Both the position numbers and the translations under genes were made by a program. Source: Acinetobacter populi (GTDB lineage Bacteria > Pseudomonadota > Gammaproteobacteria > Pseudomonadales > Moraxellaceae). From it: 64,000 bases of DNA. Under the pieces are notes generated by a model that searched no databases, had not been told where the DNA came from, and saw nothing but the letters and a program-made list of their open reading frames with translations. Positions 47,388-57,038 of the stretch are shown here, one piece after another. The DNA is taken from positions 558,001-622,000 of the forward strand of contig NZ_NEXX01000001.1 of the NCBI RefSeq assembly GCF_002174125.1. The letters run 5' to 3'. Numbering within the stretch: position 1 is the stretch's first letter; every line of letters starts with the position of its first letter.

Positions 47388-48984
47388 GAGATATTCCTCT
47401 CAGGCTTAAGATATTGTTATCAAGTTGTTATTGTTTTAAGCCGTCAAATCCTGCACTTAAATAATAAAGCACGACCATTCATTGCTGGGGAATATAGATA
47501 AGAAAATACGTGTAAGCACATGGCTAACTCCTTTGTTTGAAAGAAGTTCTACCAAATCACTGCTAAATGATGGCGGCAGAACAGAAGAGGGTTAGCAGAC
47601 TGGAAACAAAGAAACCAGCACGCACAAGGCGTCCCCCTTCCGTCCTACCATAAAAAATGAGAAGGGGGACGAAGGGTATAACGACATACACAAGAAGAAC
47701 TTGTATATCGCCTTTGTTTGTCAGGGTCTGCTAAAACCCACTGGCTTATGACCAGCTTGGAAAGGATAATCTGCCCTTAGCCTGCCGTCAAGAAAGGCAA
47801 GCACAATTTAGAGACGGATGATTGAAGTAATATAAATTTATCTTATTGTTACAATACTATTAGCTGAAAATCAGTAAATCCTTTTGATCGAGTGCAAATC
47901 CGATTTGAGTTCAAATTTGTATGGTGATAATAGTCACGTAAGAATCCCACATAACCTAAAGGACTTTGGCAGTCCGTCTTGGGCAAGGGAGGGTGTCTAG
48001 TCATTGCTTCAACTATCAGGTGATGGGTTTGTAAATTAAAGTGGATATCCTACCTCGCTTTACCAAGTTTGATATTGCCATAACAATGGTTGTTTATAAA
48101 TCTTCTGTGCCAGATACTATTTTTCTTAGTTTTTATTTATGCAACAAATCCGATTAATATTCAAAATATACTTGCTCAATCGTAGTTATTATAAAGCCTC
48201 TTGGTCAGTCGGCTCTAGCTCAATACTCACTCATTTTAGTATCAATACAAAAATCCATTTACAAAACTGTGAAATCAATAATGTCCGTGAAGTTGAAATC
48301 AAAACAAAGTATGATTATTATTTTTTGAACTTAATGTTATCTAAATAGAAAACCTTGGATATGAATTGTTTCTATTTCAATGGAACAAACTGAATAGCTG
48401 ACTCCATAAAATTTAATTAACCAATAATAACTTTCTTCTTGATAGCCAGACAGCCAATAGATTTAGCAAATAAATGTGTCATTTGATTATTTATAGGATG
48501 ATAAGAGTCTTTTAAACTAATCGAGTAATGGACTATTGGTATCAGCGAAATCTGGAAATAATTAATTTGAAATACTGATCAAAATTACTAAGTATAAAAT
48601 GAAGTGCATAAGACATTTCTACTGAATAACACTCAAAATCAAATTAGCTTTACCAGATTCTTATGTTGTAACAAAGACTAGTTTCCAATCAAAATTTATA
48701 CATCATTTGGTAAATTATTTGTGAAAAACAGCACTCTTACAAAGCACAATTCAAGTTAACTAAATATCTAAAAATAATATATATAATAGTTAACTTTGCA
48801 CATGATTTACAATGTTAATTATCGCCAAAATATATTGCGAATGAATTGAGCTTTGCCCTGTTCACTAGCGATGAAAAAATTAGCCCCTCAAGACTAAAAT
48901 TCTTTGAATAAAATATTTTTTCTAAAGTAAATTTGTATTAATCTTAAATAATATTAGTTTCTAATTCATATTTCGGGGAACCTT
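47388..48984. other. 1.6-kb gene-poor stretch in the island
   Basis: Between divergent genes. The first half holds the foldable segment at 47540-47830 and another GGACT/AGTCC hairpin at 47961-47975. The second half (48070-48984) is A+T-rich with no convincing gene; a 69-codon frame at 48139 lacks a ribosome site. The far end must carry the promoter of the 383-residue gene. Confidence 0.5.
47540..47830 (+). ncRNA. Candidate structured RNA or DNA element
   Basis: Several nested stems are visible. An outer TTAGCAGAC (47592-47600) pairs with GTCTGCTAA (47726-47734). Inside, ACAAGGCG (47624-47631) pairs with CGCCTTTGT (47709-47717, one bulge). Within that sit a perfect 10-bp hairpin GTCCCCCTTC/GAAGGGGGAC (47631-47670) and a long hairpin 47682-47710 (CGACATACACAAG/CTTGTATATCG, one mismatch and a bulge). 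A small CTGG/CCAG hairpin follows at 47741-47755 and TGCC/GGCA at 47783-47799. This forms a branched fold. It could be a transcript or a single-strand origin; the strand is a guess. Confidence 0.45.
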
Positions 48985-50136
48985 ATGAAGTCTAATCAAT
49001 TGAAGATTACTGATCAAATCAAACTCATGAATGTGTTAGAGGATTTTGTCTTAAAAAATATTAAATATCCCTTTGGCGATCAAAGGGAAAGAATTAAATA
49101 TTACAAATCTCGGTGCTTGAATTTACCTGAACCTAAAAATACAATAAAAGAACGTTGGCAAACTTATGCCCCTATTCAACAATCAGAACCAGATCTTCAG
49201 TCTCACTCTGAACAAAATCCCTCAGAATATCGTTATGAACTTACTGAACAAGACAAAAAATCTATCTATGCACGTCATGCCATAGGTGAATTTAAAGAAA
49301 CAGATCAACAAAAAAAATATCGGGAAGAGGCTGTAAAGCAGGCTTATTGGTCCGATGATCCAAATGATATTATTGAAATTCCGCTTATCGATCGTCTTCC
49401 TCGCCATTACGATGACATTCTGACCGACATACAAAAGTTTTTTTATTACATCCAATCACAAGAGAACATTAATTTAAAACAAGTAGAAATATTACGTAAA
49501 AAGGCATTCTATACTTACGCTATGCATAATGACTGTAGATATTTGCCTGCTTTACCAAAAGAACTTTATGTTAATTTTGAAAAAATTCATAATGGGAATC
49601 AACAGCAAATATCTACTGATATCATCAAAAAAAGCTTTCTTAAATATGCTGAAGAAATCTTACTCAACGAAAAAGAAGTCAATAAAATATCTTCAATAAA
49701 TAAAGATATTATTATCCAAAAATTAACAAAAGATTCTATTCCTTTTGTAAAAAAAGATTTAATTCAAAAACTTAAATCAGATATTGAGTTGTTACATATA
49801 CAATTAACTCATTTGGATTATCAAAAGAACAGCCTTCTGTATCCCGCTGATCCGGATCAACAAGAAGAGCCAATCTATATATTTAATGATCGCACATATT
49901 TCGATGTCACACGAAGAAAGTATAAAAAACGTATTTCTAATTATCAAATAAAAATTAAGGAATTAGAATCAATTGGTGTAAGTAGTGCTCCAAGCATTAG
50001 GAGAAAAAAATTTACTGGGGATAGTGAAACTTGGCTAAAGCAGCATAAAATGCAGGATCAGTCACTTTATCATTTAATCAAAGAAATTGTTAAGAAAAAT
50101 AGACAAACATCTTATATTAAAAATAAGAATTCATAG
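48985..50136 (+). CDS. Unrecognised 383-residue protein
   Basis: Soluble, charged, Lys/Glu/Ile-rich. GGGGAA lies 9 bases upstream. Residues about 1-60 include KYPFGDQRERIKYYKSRCLNLP; 90-140 are acidic; a coiled section lies at about 240-290 (KDLIQKLKSDIELLHIQL). The C-terminus is basic (SIRRKKFTGDSETWLKQH and KKNRQTSYIKNKNS). No motif is recognised. Its low G+C is like the rest of the right arm. It precedes the AlpA-type gene, after a terminator. Confidence 0.6.
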   Translation: MKSNQLKITDQIKLMNVLEDFVLKNIKYPFGDQRERIKYYKSRCLNLPEPKNTIKERWQTYAPIQQSEPDLQSHSEQNPSEYRYELTEQDKKSIYARHAIGEFKETDQQKKYREEAVKQAYWSDDPNDIIEIPLIDRLPRHYDDILTDIQKFFYYIQSQENINLKQVEILRKKAFYTYAMHNDCRYLPALPKELYVNFEKIHNGNQQQISTDIIKKSFLKYAEEILLNEKEVNKISSINKDIIIQKLTKDSIPFVKKDLIQKLKSDIELLHIQLTHLDYQKNSLLYPADPDQQEEPIYIFNDRTYFDVTRRKYKKRISNYQIKIKELESIGVSSAPSIRRKKFTGDSETWLKQHKMQDQSLYHLIKEIVKKNRQTSYIKNKNS

Positions 50137-50144
50137 TTTTCTCA

Positions 50145-50175
50145 AACTGATCTAGTCTTCATAACTAGATCAGTT
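50145..50175 (+). terminator. Hairpin terminator
   Basis: Perfect 12-bp stem AACTGATCTAGT/ACTAGATCAGTT, 7-base loop, 9 bases after the stop; the tail CTCTT is only weakly T-rich. Confidence 0.6.
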
Positions 50176-50330
50176 CTCTTACATCAATAACTTACTGTTA
50201 ATTCCTACTCCCAACCAAGGATTTATTATTTCACCAGAAAAAATTGTATGTCCGTGCAAATAGGGTATTTTAATCGATCAACTTTTTTTAAAGTGAAGAA
50301 ATCATCAAATCACCACTGATAGGACAATTT

Positions 50331-50564
50331 ATGGTTTCCACAACTGATTCATTCAAAATGATTAAACGTATTGATTTAGAGAAACTGACAGGTCTATCTA
50401 GATCAACGATTTACGACCATCTCAATCCCAAGTCCAAACGTTATGATCCTGAATTTCCTCGGCCTATCAAGTTTGGTCATTTAAGCCGCTGGAGGCTCAG
50501 TGAGGTTCAGGGTTGGATTCAGTCCAAAATTAAAGCCCGGGACCTTCTGCAAAAAACGGCCTAA
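50331..50564 (+). CDS. AlpA-family excisionase/regulator
   Basis: 77 residues with the AlpA helix-turn-helix: RIDLEKLTGLSRSTIYDHLN, then FPRPIKFGHLSRWRLSEVQGWIQSKI, the classic block in which the tryptophan-bearing WRLSEV ends the domain. AGGA lies 8 bases upstream. AlpA proteins in P4-like elements act as activators or excision factors for the integrase. Here it lies 22 kb from int within the island but beside the replication-like gene, so it may switch on excision and replication together. Confidence 0.85.
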   Translation: MVSTTDSFKMIKRIDLEKLTGLSRSTIYDHLNPKSKRYDPEFPRPIKFGHLSRWRLSEVQGWIQSKIKARDLLQKTA

Positions 50565-50970
50565 CTATGTATATATCTTACATTGGCATATTCACGTAAA
50601 TACAATATGAATTTGTGCATAACCTGTTTATTTGCCGTGAGTCTGAATAAAGGTATTAAATCATTTAGATATATTCATATATTTTAGATACTTATATTCT
50701 TAGATGTATTTAGATTGAATATTTAAATAAAAATATGACTCAATTATCTTCATGAATCGATAACTCAATTGAATATCATCATCTGTAGTGATCCTGACTG
50801 CTTTAAGCAAAATCAGATTAAAAGTTAAGTACTTGCTCATCAGATGGCAGAATAATATTTAGATGATGTAGTCGCTACAAATACCTAGATATGCCACTCA
50901 CCAAGCTTAGACGTTACTCAACACAACGCCTACAGGCAGCTATTGCCCAAATTTATTGATGGAGAAATTT
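50565..50970 (+). promoter_or_regulatory. Upstream region of the replication-like gene with TTAGAT repeats
   Basis: About 400 bases. TTAGAT occurs four times in 52 bases (50665, 50684, 50700, 50710), within a very A+T-rich patch. It may be a binding site cluster for AlpA or the downstream protein, or an origin. The spacing (19, 16, 10) is irregular, so it is not a clear iteron set. Confidence 0.35.
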
Positions 50971-52146
50971 ATGAAAAAACCTCAGTTACTGGACAACTCA
51001 TCAGGCACTTTTACTATCGAAGAACAGATTGCATGCGTCCTCTCTGATCTTAGTTCAACAATTATAGCTGAAGATGCGATTAAATGTTATTTACTAAAAT
51101 ATAAAATCGATCATACAGCAAAAATTTGTGTAGAAACTGTTAGTCTGATGACTAAATGTGAAAAAGCTCAATTACCAATAGTACAAATAGCCAAAGCAAC
51201 TTTCTATCGCCATACTCAACACTATCGAATTGTGTTCACGCCAGGTTGGGAACTTTTAGAAAAGAAAATGCAATCTGCACTTTATCATCAATTTACTGAA
51301 CAATACTTTTACAGTGAAGAAATAAAAGCTTGGATATTTGTACGCAATCAACTCACCGAGAATGAACTCGAAATTCTATCAAATCGTAGCTCATTAGATT
51401 TTACAAATAAAGATAGTATCCAAAAATATACCGATTTATTTAACATCTTCATTGGTCGGTTGATTAAACACATCCAAAGTACGTCTTATAAAAAGAAAAT
51501 CAGAGATCGTAATAGGATCAAAAAAAATAATAAAAAGGCATGCGTTGAGCTTCTGAATCACCTTATTGCAAAGTTTGCAAGAGTGATGGTTGTCAGAATT
51601 GATTTCTCACTAAAACGTGACATACAAACCATTCTCAAACATGCTTCAACGATGGGTATTCCTTATTCACGTAATGACTTATGTGCACTTAAAGGTTTTA
51701 TGAGTAAGTTTAAAAACAATTGGCGTAATAACGATCAATTAAAAGGGATTGAGGGCTATATCTTCCAATATGAATACTCTCATGCAACAGGGTTTCACAT
51801 ACATTGCTACTTCTTTTTCGATGGGAGCAAACATCAAGAAGATATCAGTATAGCGCAATACATCTCTGATTACTGGAAAAAAATTACTATAAATCAGGGA
51901 AGTAGTTACATATGCAATATGAATAAAAATCAATATAGATACTGCGGTATTGGCATGATTCATTATTCAGAGATTGAAAAACAATCTTTCTTGATCAAAA
52001 CCTTTGATTACATTTGTAAAGCAGATCAGTTTTTCATTTTTTCTGAATTAAAAAAATTTAAACGATTTCAACGCAGTAAATTGCCTATTCCTAAAGCTAA
52101 GTCTGGGCGTTCTCGTACTCTAAACACCGCAACAAAATTACATTAA
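50971..52146 (+). CDS. YagK/YfjJ (inovirus Gp2)-like protein with HUH motif, likely replication protein
   Basis: 391 residues from the ATG with GGAG 9 bases upstream (a TTG at 50956 opens the longest frame). The C-terminal domain is of the YagK/YfjJ or inovirus Gp2 type: VVRIDFSLKRD, YIFQYEYSHATGFHIHCYFFFDGSKH with the HIH of an HUH endonuclease, YISDYWKKIT, and YICKADQFF. A candidate nicking tyrosine lies in this last block or in MNKNQYRYCGIGM. It could start rolling-circle replication of the excised element. No conjugative partner genes are seen. Confidence 0.72.
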   Translation: MKKPQLLDNSSGTFTIEEQIACVLSDLSSTIIAEDAIKCYLLKYKIDHTAKICVETVSLMTKCEKAQLPIVQIAKATFYRHTQHYRIVFTPGWELLEKKMQSALYHQFTEQYFYSEEIKAWIFVRNQLTENELEILSNRSSLDFTNKDSIQKYTDLFNIFIGRLIKHIQSTSYKKKIRDRNRIKKNNKKACVELLNHLIAKFARVMVVRIDFSLKRDIQTILKHASTMGIPYSRNDLCALKGFMSKFKNNWRNNDQLKGIEGYIFQYEYSHATGFHIHCYFFFDGSKHQEDISIAQYISDYWKKITINQGSSYICNMNKNQYRYCGIGMIHYSEIEKQSFLIKTFDYICKADQFFIFSELKKFKRFQRSKLPIPKAKSGRSRTLNTATKLH

Positions 52147-52165
52147 TTCATTTAGGAATCATTAT

Positions 52166-53218
52166 ATGATTAACTTCAACGCTGTAGAAAAACATGAAGC
52201 AAGCAACCAGTTAAACATTGTTACTGGTGTAAATCAATCTACAAACTATAGTTTATTTTCTTTCTTAGAGCTAACCAAAAAACTCGAGACAGGAAAACGC
52301 AATAAAATATTTACCAACAATCTTACAGCATTTCCTCACCCAAGTATTCCTAATCTCTATTTCACAAACTTAGGATATAAAATTCTAATGATCGCATCAA
52401 ATAATTTACAAAATCCTTACACCACAGGTAAGTTCCAAAATACATTGATCCACCCTAAAGTGGCATTACTTAGCCAATTAATGTTTAAGCATTCTTTACA
52501 TAATTTCAATATAGAGGCTCACCAACGTATAGAACATGCCTGTGAAACTTGTTTTGCAGACTTCAAAGTTCATATTCAGACAAGGGCTTTTATTACACAA
52601 GCCACATCATGGATAAACCGATATCGTTCATGTAGCAATGCTTATGACCGATTTTTAGAATTTATATATCAGGAGTCAAACAAATTTGAAATACATTCCC
52701 TGATCGTACAGCGCAAGCGACCTAATGGTTTCGAACCATTTTTCGGTGACCCAAATTTTTGTGACATGTCAGCTTATGAAATAGTAAGGGAGAAATGTGA
52801 TGAAATCATTCAGAATGTATGGCGTAATCGTCATAAAAATGATGTTCTAGGCATTTTATCTAGAGAGGAAATTGACATAGAGCAAACTTGCTCGATCAGA
52901 CTTATTTTTTTCGTACGAAAAAAATTCTCTGACCTGATTTCATTTGCAGATACAAATCTCTATGAAACACTTGAATCTTATTTTATAGATCATAATCTCG
53001 ATCATATTTGCCTAGGCTCTATTTATACAATAAATTCTGGAATAGCTCCTTTATTTCAGGAGCAAGAACAAAACTATTATGATTTGAACCAAATGCATGT
53101 GGGTAATCGTTTAAATGTATTAAGAGCTCAACTCGTTATTCCAAACTATTTGTTCAGAATAAGGGATGACTCATGCAGTCTAATTATTGAACGAGGTCGT
53201 GGACATTATGAACGATAA
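52166..53218 (+). CDS. Unrecognised 350-residue protein, perhaps distantly YfjJ-like
   Basis: AGGAA lies 8 bases upstream, and the gene begins 19 bases after the replication-like gene, so the two are one operon. The protein is rich in Asn, Ile and Phe. It has FITQATSWINRYRSCSNAYDRFLEF and IRLIFFVRKKFSDLI, in which the order of basic and hydrophobic residues recalls the YfjJ neighbour, but no HxH is present. Possibly a partner of the replication protein. Confidence 0.55.
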   Translation: MINFNAVEKHEASNQLNIVTGVNQSTNYSLFSFLELTKKLETGKRNKIFTNNLTAFPHPSIPNLYFTNLGYKILMIASNNLQNPYTTGKFQNTLIHPKVALLSQLMFKHSLHNFNIEAHQRIEHACETCFADFKVHIQTRAFITQATSWINRYRSCSNAYDRFLEFIYQESNKFEIHSLIVQRKRPNGFEPFFGDPNFCDMSAYEIVREKCDEIIQNVWRNRHKNDVLGILSREEIDIEQTCSIRLIFFVRKKFSDLISFADTNLYETLESYFIDHNLDHICLGSIYTINSGIAPLFQEQEQNYYDLNQMHVGNRLNVLRAQLVIPNYLFRIRDDSCSLIIERGRGHYER

Positions 53219-53233
53219 TTAAAGTATTTCTGT

Positions 53234-53263
53234 AAAGCAGTAGGATTCGATTCGTGCTGCTTT
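53234..53263 (+). terminator. Terminator at the island's right end
   Basis: AAAGCAG/CTGCTTT with a 16-base loop, followed by ATTGTTT, 16 bases after the stop. The loop contains 15 bases identical to a tRNA-Pro T arm. Confidence 0.5.
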
Positions 53264-53371
53264 ATTGTTTACTCAAACATTGAATAAAGCTTTAAACTAA
53301 TACTCTTTTAAATAGCATCTAATGACGAAGAATCAATTATAACTTTTCAAAATTATTTATAAGCAAATCTT

Positions 53372-53396
53372 AATTGGCAACCAACTGGCAACCAGA
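53372..53396. repeat. Right arm-type repeat
   Basis: AATTGGCAACCAA plus CTGGCAACCAGA, 24 of 25 bases identical to 27006-27030 and in the same orientation, 62 bases inside the right att core. Confidence 0.6.
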
Positions 53397-53458
53397 AAAT
53401 GAAAAATAGAAATTTAGCAGATAAAGACAAGATTGAATTTTTTATAAGTTATTGATTT

Positions 53459-53506
53459 AATTGGTCGGAATGAAAGGATTTGAACCTTCGACCCCTTACA
53501 CCCCAT
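53459..53506. repeat. attR: 48-bp direct repeat
   Basis: Identical to 26821-26868. It forms the 3' part of the intact tRNA-Pro(GGG), so the tRNA is restored by the element's own copy. Confidence 0.92.
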
Positions 53507-53538
53507 GCAAGTGCGCTACCAGGCTGCGCTACATTCCG
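53462..53538 (-). tRNA. tRNA-Pro (anticodon GGG)
   Basis: 77 bases with encoded CCA. Acceptor CGGAATG/CATTCCG, D stem GCGC/GCGC, anticodon stem CTTGC/GTAAG with loop ATGGGGT (anticodon GGG), T arm GAAGG/CCTTT with TTCAAAT. Integration target of the island. Confidence 0.95.
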
Positions 53539-53579
53539 AATTCTTTTTTGAAGAGGTAAATACTTGAATTTTAAGATAA

Positions 53580-53656
<77 letters not shown>

Positions 53657-53660
53657 TAAG

Positions 53661-53736
53661 TGGGGTGAATGATGGGGCTCGAACCCACGACAACCGGAAT
53701 CACAATCCGGGGCTCTACCAACTGAGCTACATCCAC
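53661..53736 (-). tRNA. tRNA-His (anticodon GTG)
   Basis: 76 bases with encoded CCA. Acceptor GTGGATG/CATTCAC, discriminator C as required for His tRNA, and an extra G just before position 1. Anticodon loop TTGTGAT. Confidence 0.95.
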
Positions 53737-53767
53737 CATAATTTTGGTCAAACTACAAGCTGCCAAA

Positions 53768-53844
53768 TGGCGCGCCTGACAGGATTCGAACCTGTGACCA
53801 TCCGCTTAGAAGGCGGATGCTCTATCCAACTGAGCTACAGGCGC
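53768..53844 (-). tRNA. tRNA-Arg (anticodon TCT)
   Basis: 77 bases with encoded CCA. Acceptor GCGCCTG/CAGGCGC, anticodon stem TCCGC/GCGGA with loop CTTCTAA (anticodon TCT). Confidence 0.95.
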
Positions 53845-53888
53845 TTCACCGACGACAAAAAAATCGTACGATACATTGCCTTATGTAA

Positions 53889-53965
<77 letters not shown>

Positions 53966-54097
53966 ATTTACTCAGCGTTTGCGTATCGCACCATGTGCGG
54001 TACGGAGTGCATTCTAGGCGCAGCGCTACACTACGTCAATACTTAGAATCAAAAAATCCTTGATTTTTTATCTAAATGCTTATTTAAACAACAAAAA

Positions 54098-55162
54098 CTA
54101 AGGTTTTAAGCTGGCAGTGAAATTCAACATGCGGTCAAGTGGAAGCTTGGCACGTTCACGTAATGCTTCATCGACAAAAATTTCCTGATCTTTGTTCTTT
54201 AAAACATGAAGAATGCCATCAAGTTCATTCATTGCCATCCATGGACAATGTGCACAGGAACGACAGGTTGCACCCTCACCTGCTGTAGGGGCTTCAAACA
54301 ATTCCTTATCAGGCGCTGCCTGCTGCATTTTATAAAAAATACCACGATCCGTTGCTACGATCATTTGTTGATGCGATAAGGTCTGTGCAGCCTTAATCAA
54401 TTGACTGGTACTGCCGACTGCATCAGCAATTGCCACAACGGACTCCGGTGACTCCGGATGTACCAGTATCGCAGCATCGGGATACAATGCTTTCATTTTG
54501 AGAATACCGCGTGCCCGAAACTCTTCATGGACGATACATGAACCATCCCAGAGCAACATATCCGCACCTGTTTTTTTCTGAATATAACGACCCAAATGCT
54601 GATCCGGTGCCCAGATAATTTTTTCACCCAGACTATCCAGATGTTCAATGATTTCCACTGCACAGCTTGACGTCACCACCCAATCGGCACGGGCTTTGAC
54701 TGCTGCCGAAGTATTGGCATAGACCACCACAGTATGCTCAGGATGTGCATCACAAAAAGCCCTGAACTCATCTTCAGGACAACCCAGATCCAGCGAGCAA
54801 GTGGCTTCCAAGGTCGGCATTAAGACAGTTTTTTCCGGAGAAAGAATTTTCGATGTTTCTCCCATGAATTTGACACCAGCTACCACCAGCGTGGTTGCAG
54901 CATGATCCCGGCCAAAACGCGCCATTTCCAGTGAATCCGAAACACACCCACCTGTAAATTCAGCCAATTCCTGAATGTCTGGATCACAATAATAATGTGC
55001 AACCAAAACTGCATTCTGTCGTTTTAATTCATCAGCGATTTCAGCAAATTTCTGCGCTTTTTCAGTTGCTGTGAGGATATAGGTGTTTGGTTGTCCCAAT
55101 TGGTCCAAATGCTGTTCTACGATTCGTTTCGCATCATTAGCAATTAAGGTGGATTCATTCAT
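54098..55162 (-). CDS. nadA: Quinolinate synthase A
   Basis: 354 residues. NadA condenses iminoaspartate with dihydroxyacetone phosphate to quinolinate for NAD synthesis, using a 4Fe-4S cluster. Visible: [55 protein letters not shown] with one ligand, [10 protein letters not shown], and the C-terminal [13 protein letters not shown]. Length matches E. coli NadA (347). It stands alone between the tRNA cluster and argJ. Confidence 0.95.
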   Translation of the reverse strand: MNESTLIANDAKRIVEQHLDQLGQPNTYILTATEKAQKFAEIADELKRQNAVLVAHYYCDPDIQELAEFTGGCVSDSLEMARFGRDHAATTLVVAGVKFMGETSKILSPEKTVLMPTLEATCSLDLGCPEDEFRAFCDAHPEHTVVVYANTSAAVKARADWVVTSSCAVEIIEHLDSLGEKIIWAPDQHLGRYIQKKTGADMLLWDGSCIVHEEFRARGILKMKALYPDAAILVHPESPESVVAIADAVGSTSQLIKAAQTLSHQQMIVATDRGIFYKMQQAAPDKELFEAPTAGEGATCRSCAHCPWMAMNELDGILHVLKNKDQEIFVDEALRERAKLPLDRMLNFTASLKP

Positions 55163-55263
55163 CGAAACTTTGATCCTTATTGGCGAGTGAAGATCAGCTA
55201 TTTCACTTAGCTAAAACATGACCTGTCATAAGATTGACACGGCGTAAGCATAGCATGTATTAG

Positions 55264-55289
55264 TAAAAAAGCCCCTAATTTTAGGAGCT
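55264..55289 (-). terminator. Terminator after argJ
   Basis: Minus-strand stem AGCTCCTAA/TTAGGGGCT (one G-U pair) followed by TTTTT, 25 bases after the argJ stop. Confidence 0.75.
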
Positions 55290-55313
55290 TCTATCGCAAT
55301 AAAAAGTCTAAGT

Positions 55314-56546
55314 CTAAGATCGATAATCGGCATTAATCTTGACATAATCATAGGAAAAATCGCAGGTATAAACGGTATCTCGTGCCGTACCACGTCCTAG
55401 ATCAATACGAATGGTAATTTCTTTTTCTGCCATGACTTTGGCACCCGCTTCTTCAGTATAATCCAGCGCAGCACCACCATCACGGCAAATCTGCACATCA
55501 CCCAGCCAAACCTGAACTTTACTGGTATCAAGTTGTACGATACCGGCCTTACCAATCGCCATGACTATACGCCCCCAGTTTGGATCAGAAGCGAACAAAG
55601 CGGTTTTAATCAAGGGTGATTCAGCGATGCTATAGGCTACATCACAACACTCTTGTGTATTTGCACCACCTTCCACTATCACAGTAATAAATTTGGTCGC
55701 CCCTTCACCATCACGCACGATCAACTGCGCCAGACGCAACATAATCCGCGACAGAACCTCCAATACAACTTGATAGCGAGGATCATCACTTTGCTGAATC
55801 TCTTGACCACCCGCCTGTCCTGTAGCAATAAAAATACAGGCATCGTTGGTCGAAGTATCCCCATCAATGGTAATGCGGTTAAATGTTTGTTCTACTGTGG
55901 TTTTAAGCAATTGTTCAACCAGATTTTTCGCAATCGGTGCATCTGTTGCCACAAAACTCAGCATTGTTGCCATGTTTGGACGAATCATACCCGCACCTTT
56001 GCTGATGCCTGTCATACAATAGGTAATGCCATTCAATACAAACTGTTCTGATGCGCCTTTGGGTGCAGTATCAGTGGTCATAATACCTGTGGCCGCTTCC
56101 TGCCAACTGTCCGCATTTAAGCAATCTAATGCAGGTTGTATACCATTGAGTAACCGCTCAATCGGTAATTGCTCACCAATTACACCCGTTGAAAATGGCA
56201 AAATCTGATGACTTTGCACGCCAGTAAGTTGGGCAAGATGCGCACAGGTTTTTTCAGCATTTTCCAAACCAATCGCCCCGGTTGCTGCATTGGCATTACC
56301 TGTATTAATGATCAGGTAGCGCGGTTGCTCTGCTGACAGACTTTTTGCAAGATGTTGCTTGGACAATACAACAGGTGCAGCAGCAAACGCATTCTGGGTA
56401 AACACACCAGCCGTATTAGAGCCTTCAGCCAGTTCAAATATCACTAAATCACGTCGATTGGGATAGCGAACATAAGCCTCACTGCTGCCAATTTTAACAC
56501 CTGCAACTGTCCACATTTTTGGAAAAGAAACGTCACCAACCGCCAT
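55314..56546 (-). CDS. argJ: Glutamate N-acetyltransferase / amino-acid acetyltransferase
   Basis: 410 residues from the [13 protein letters not shown] (AAGG 9-10 bases upstream; a longer frame to 56567 lacks one). ArgJ recycles the acetyl group in arginine synthesis by moving it from N-acetylornithine to glutamate. The self-cleavage site with the nucleophilic threonine is in [18 protein letters not shown]. Other family blocks: [36 protein letters not shown] and the end [15 protein letters not shown]. Confidence 0.95.
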   Translation of the reverse strand: MAVGDVSFPKMWTVAGVKIGSSEAYVRYPNRRDLVIFELAEGSNTAGVFTQNAFAAAPVVLSKQHLAKSLSAEQPRYLIINTGNANAATGAIGLENAEKTCAHLAQLTGVQSHQILPFSTGVIGEQLPIERLLNGIQPALDCLNADSWQEAATGIMTTDTAPKGASEQFVLNGITYCMTGISKGAGMIRPNMATMLSFVATDAPIAKNLVEQLLKTTVEQTFNRITIDGDTSTNDACIFIATGQAGGQEIQQSDDPRYQVVLEVLSRIMLRLAQLIVRDGEGATKFITVIVEGGANTQECCDVAYSIAESPLIKTALFASDPNWGRIVMAIGKAGIVQLDTSKVQVWLGDVQICRDGGAALDYTEEAGAKVMAEKEITIRIDLGRGTARDTVYTCDFSYDYVKINADYRS

Positions 56547-56586
56547 GAGATCGACCTTATTTAACAAAAGTAAAATGAAATTTATG

Positions 56587-57015
56587 CTAAGATTTTAGCT
56601 GACATTGATAGATTACAGGGTAATCCTCAAGATGGATAGCAGGATCAAACAACATTGTTTTTAATGTAGCTTGTTGTTCATTTTCAATCCACAACAAGCC
56701 CTTGCCCTGCGATAAACCTTGTTCTGTACGATAAAAATTCTGGCTTTTATCCGGCACAGAAAATTGTGTTAACTCAAAAATACGATGGGCAAAACCCAAA
56801 CGTATTGTATCTTCATCCAGTTTTTGCCGACGAATAACAACCTGCTCATCACATTGATATTGCTGTACATTATTTTTAAATACTGCGTTTTTCGTAGCTG
56901 CACTATTATTTGTGACTGTCTGCTCGGGTACCATCTGACATGCAGAAAGTACCAGACTGATCGAGAACACAGTGGTCACGAATGCGACATCCCCCAATAC
57001 CCTGATCATTCGCAA
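56587..57015 (-). CDS. Lipoprotein, possibly MliC/lysozyme-inhibitor-like
   Basis: 142 residues with lipobox VLSAC (cysteine near 26). The mature domain is bounded by two cysteines (QYQCDEQ near the start, VIYQCQLKS at the end) and has [13 protein letters not shown]. This recalls MliC-type lysozyme inhibitors, in which the paired cysteines close a small barrel, but it is only a resemblance. It lies 40 bases upstream of argJ on the same strand. Confidence 0.6.
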   Translation of the reverse strand: MRMIRVLGDVAFVTTVFSISLVLSACQMVPEQTVTNNSAATKNAVFKNNVQQYQCDEQVVIRRQKLDEDTIRLGFAHRIFELTQFSVPDKSQNFYRTEQGLSQGKGLLWIENEQQATLKTMLFDPAIHLEDYPVIYQCQLKS

Positions 57016-57038
57016 TGATTCAGCACATCAACAACAGA

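Noticed and set aside
48139..48348. 69-codon open frame in the gene-poor stretch
   Set aside because: No ribosome site, no recognisable domain, and composition like the surrounding A+T-rich sequence.
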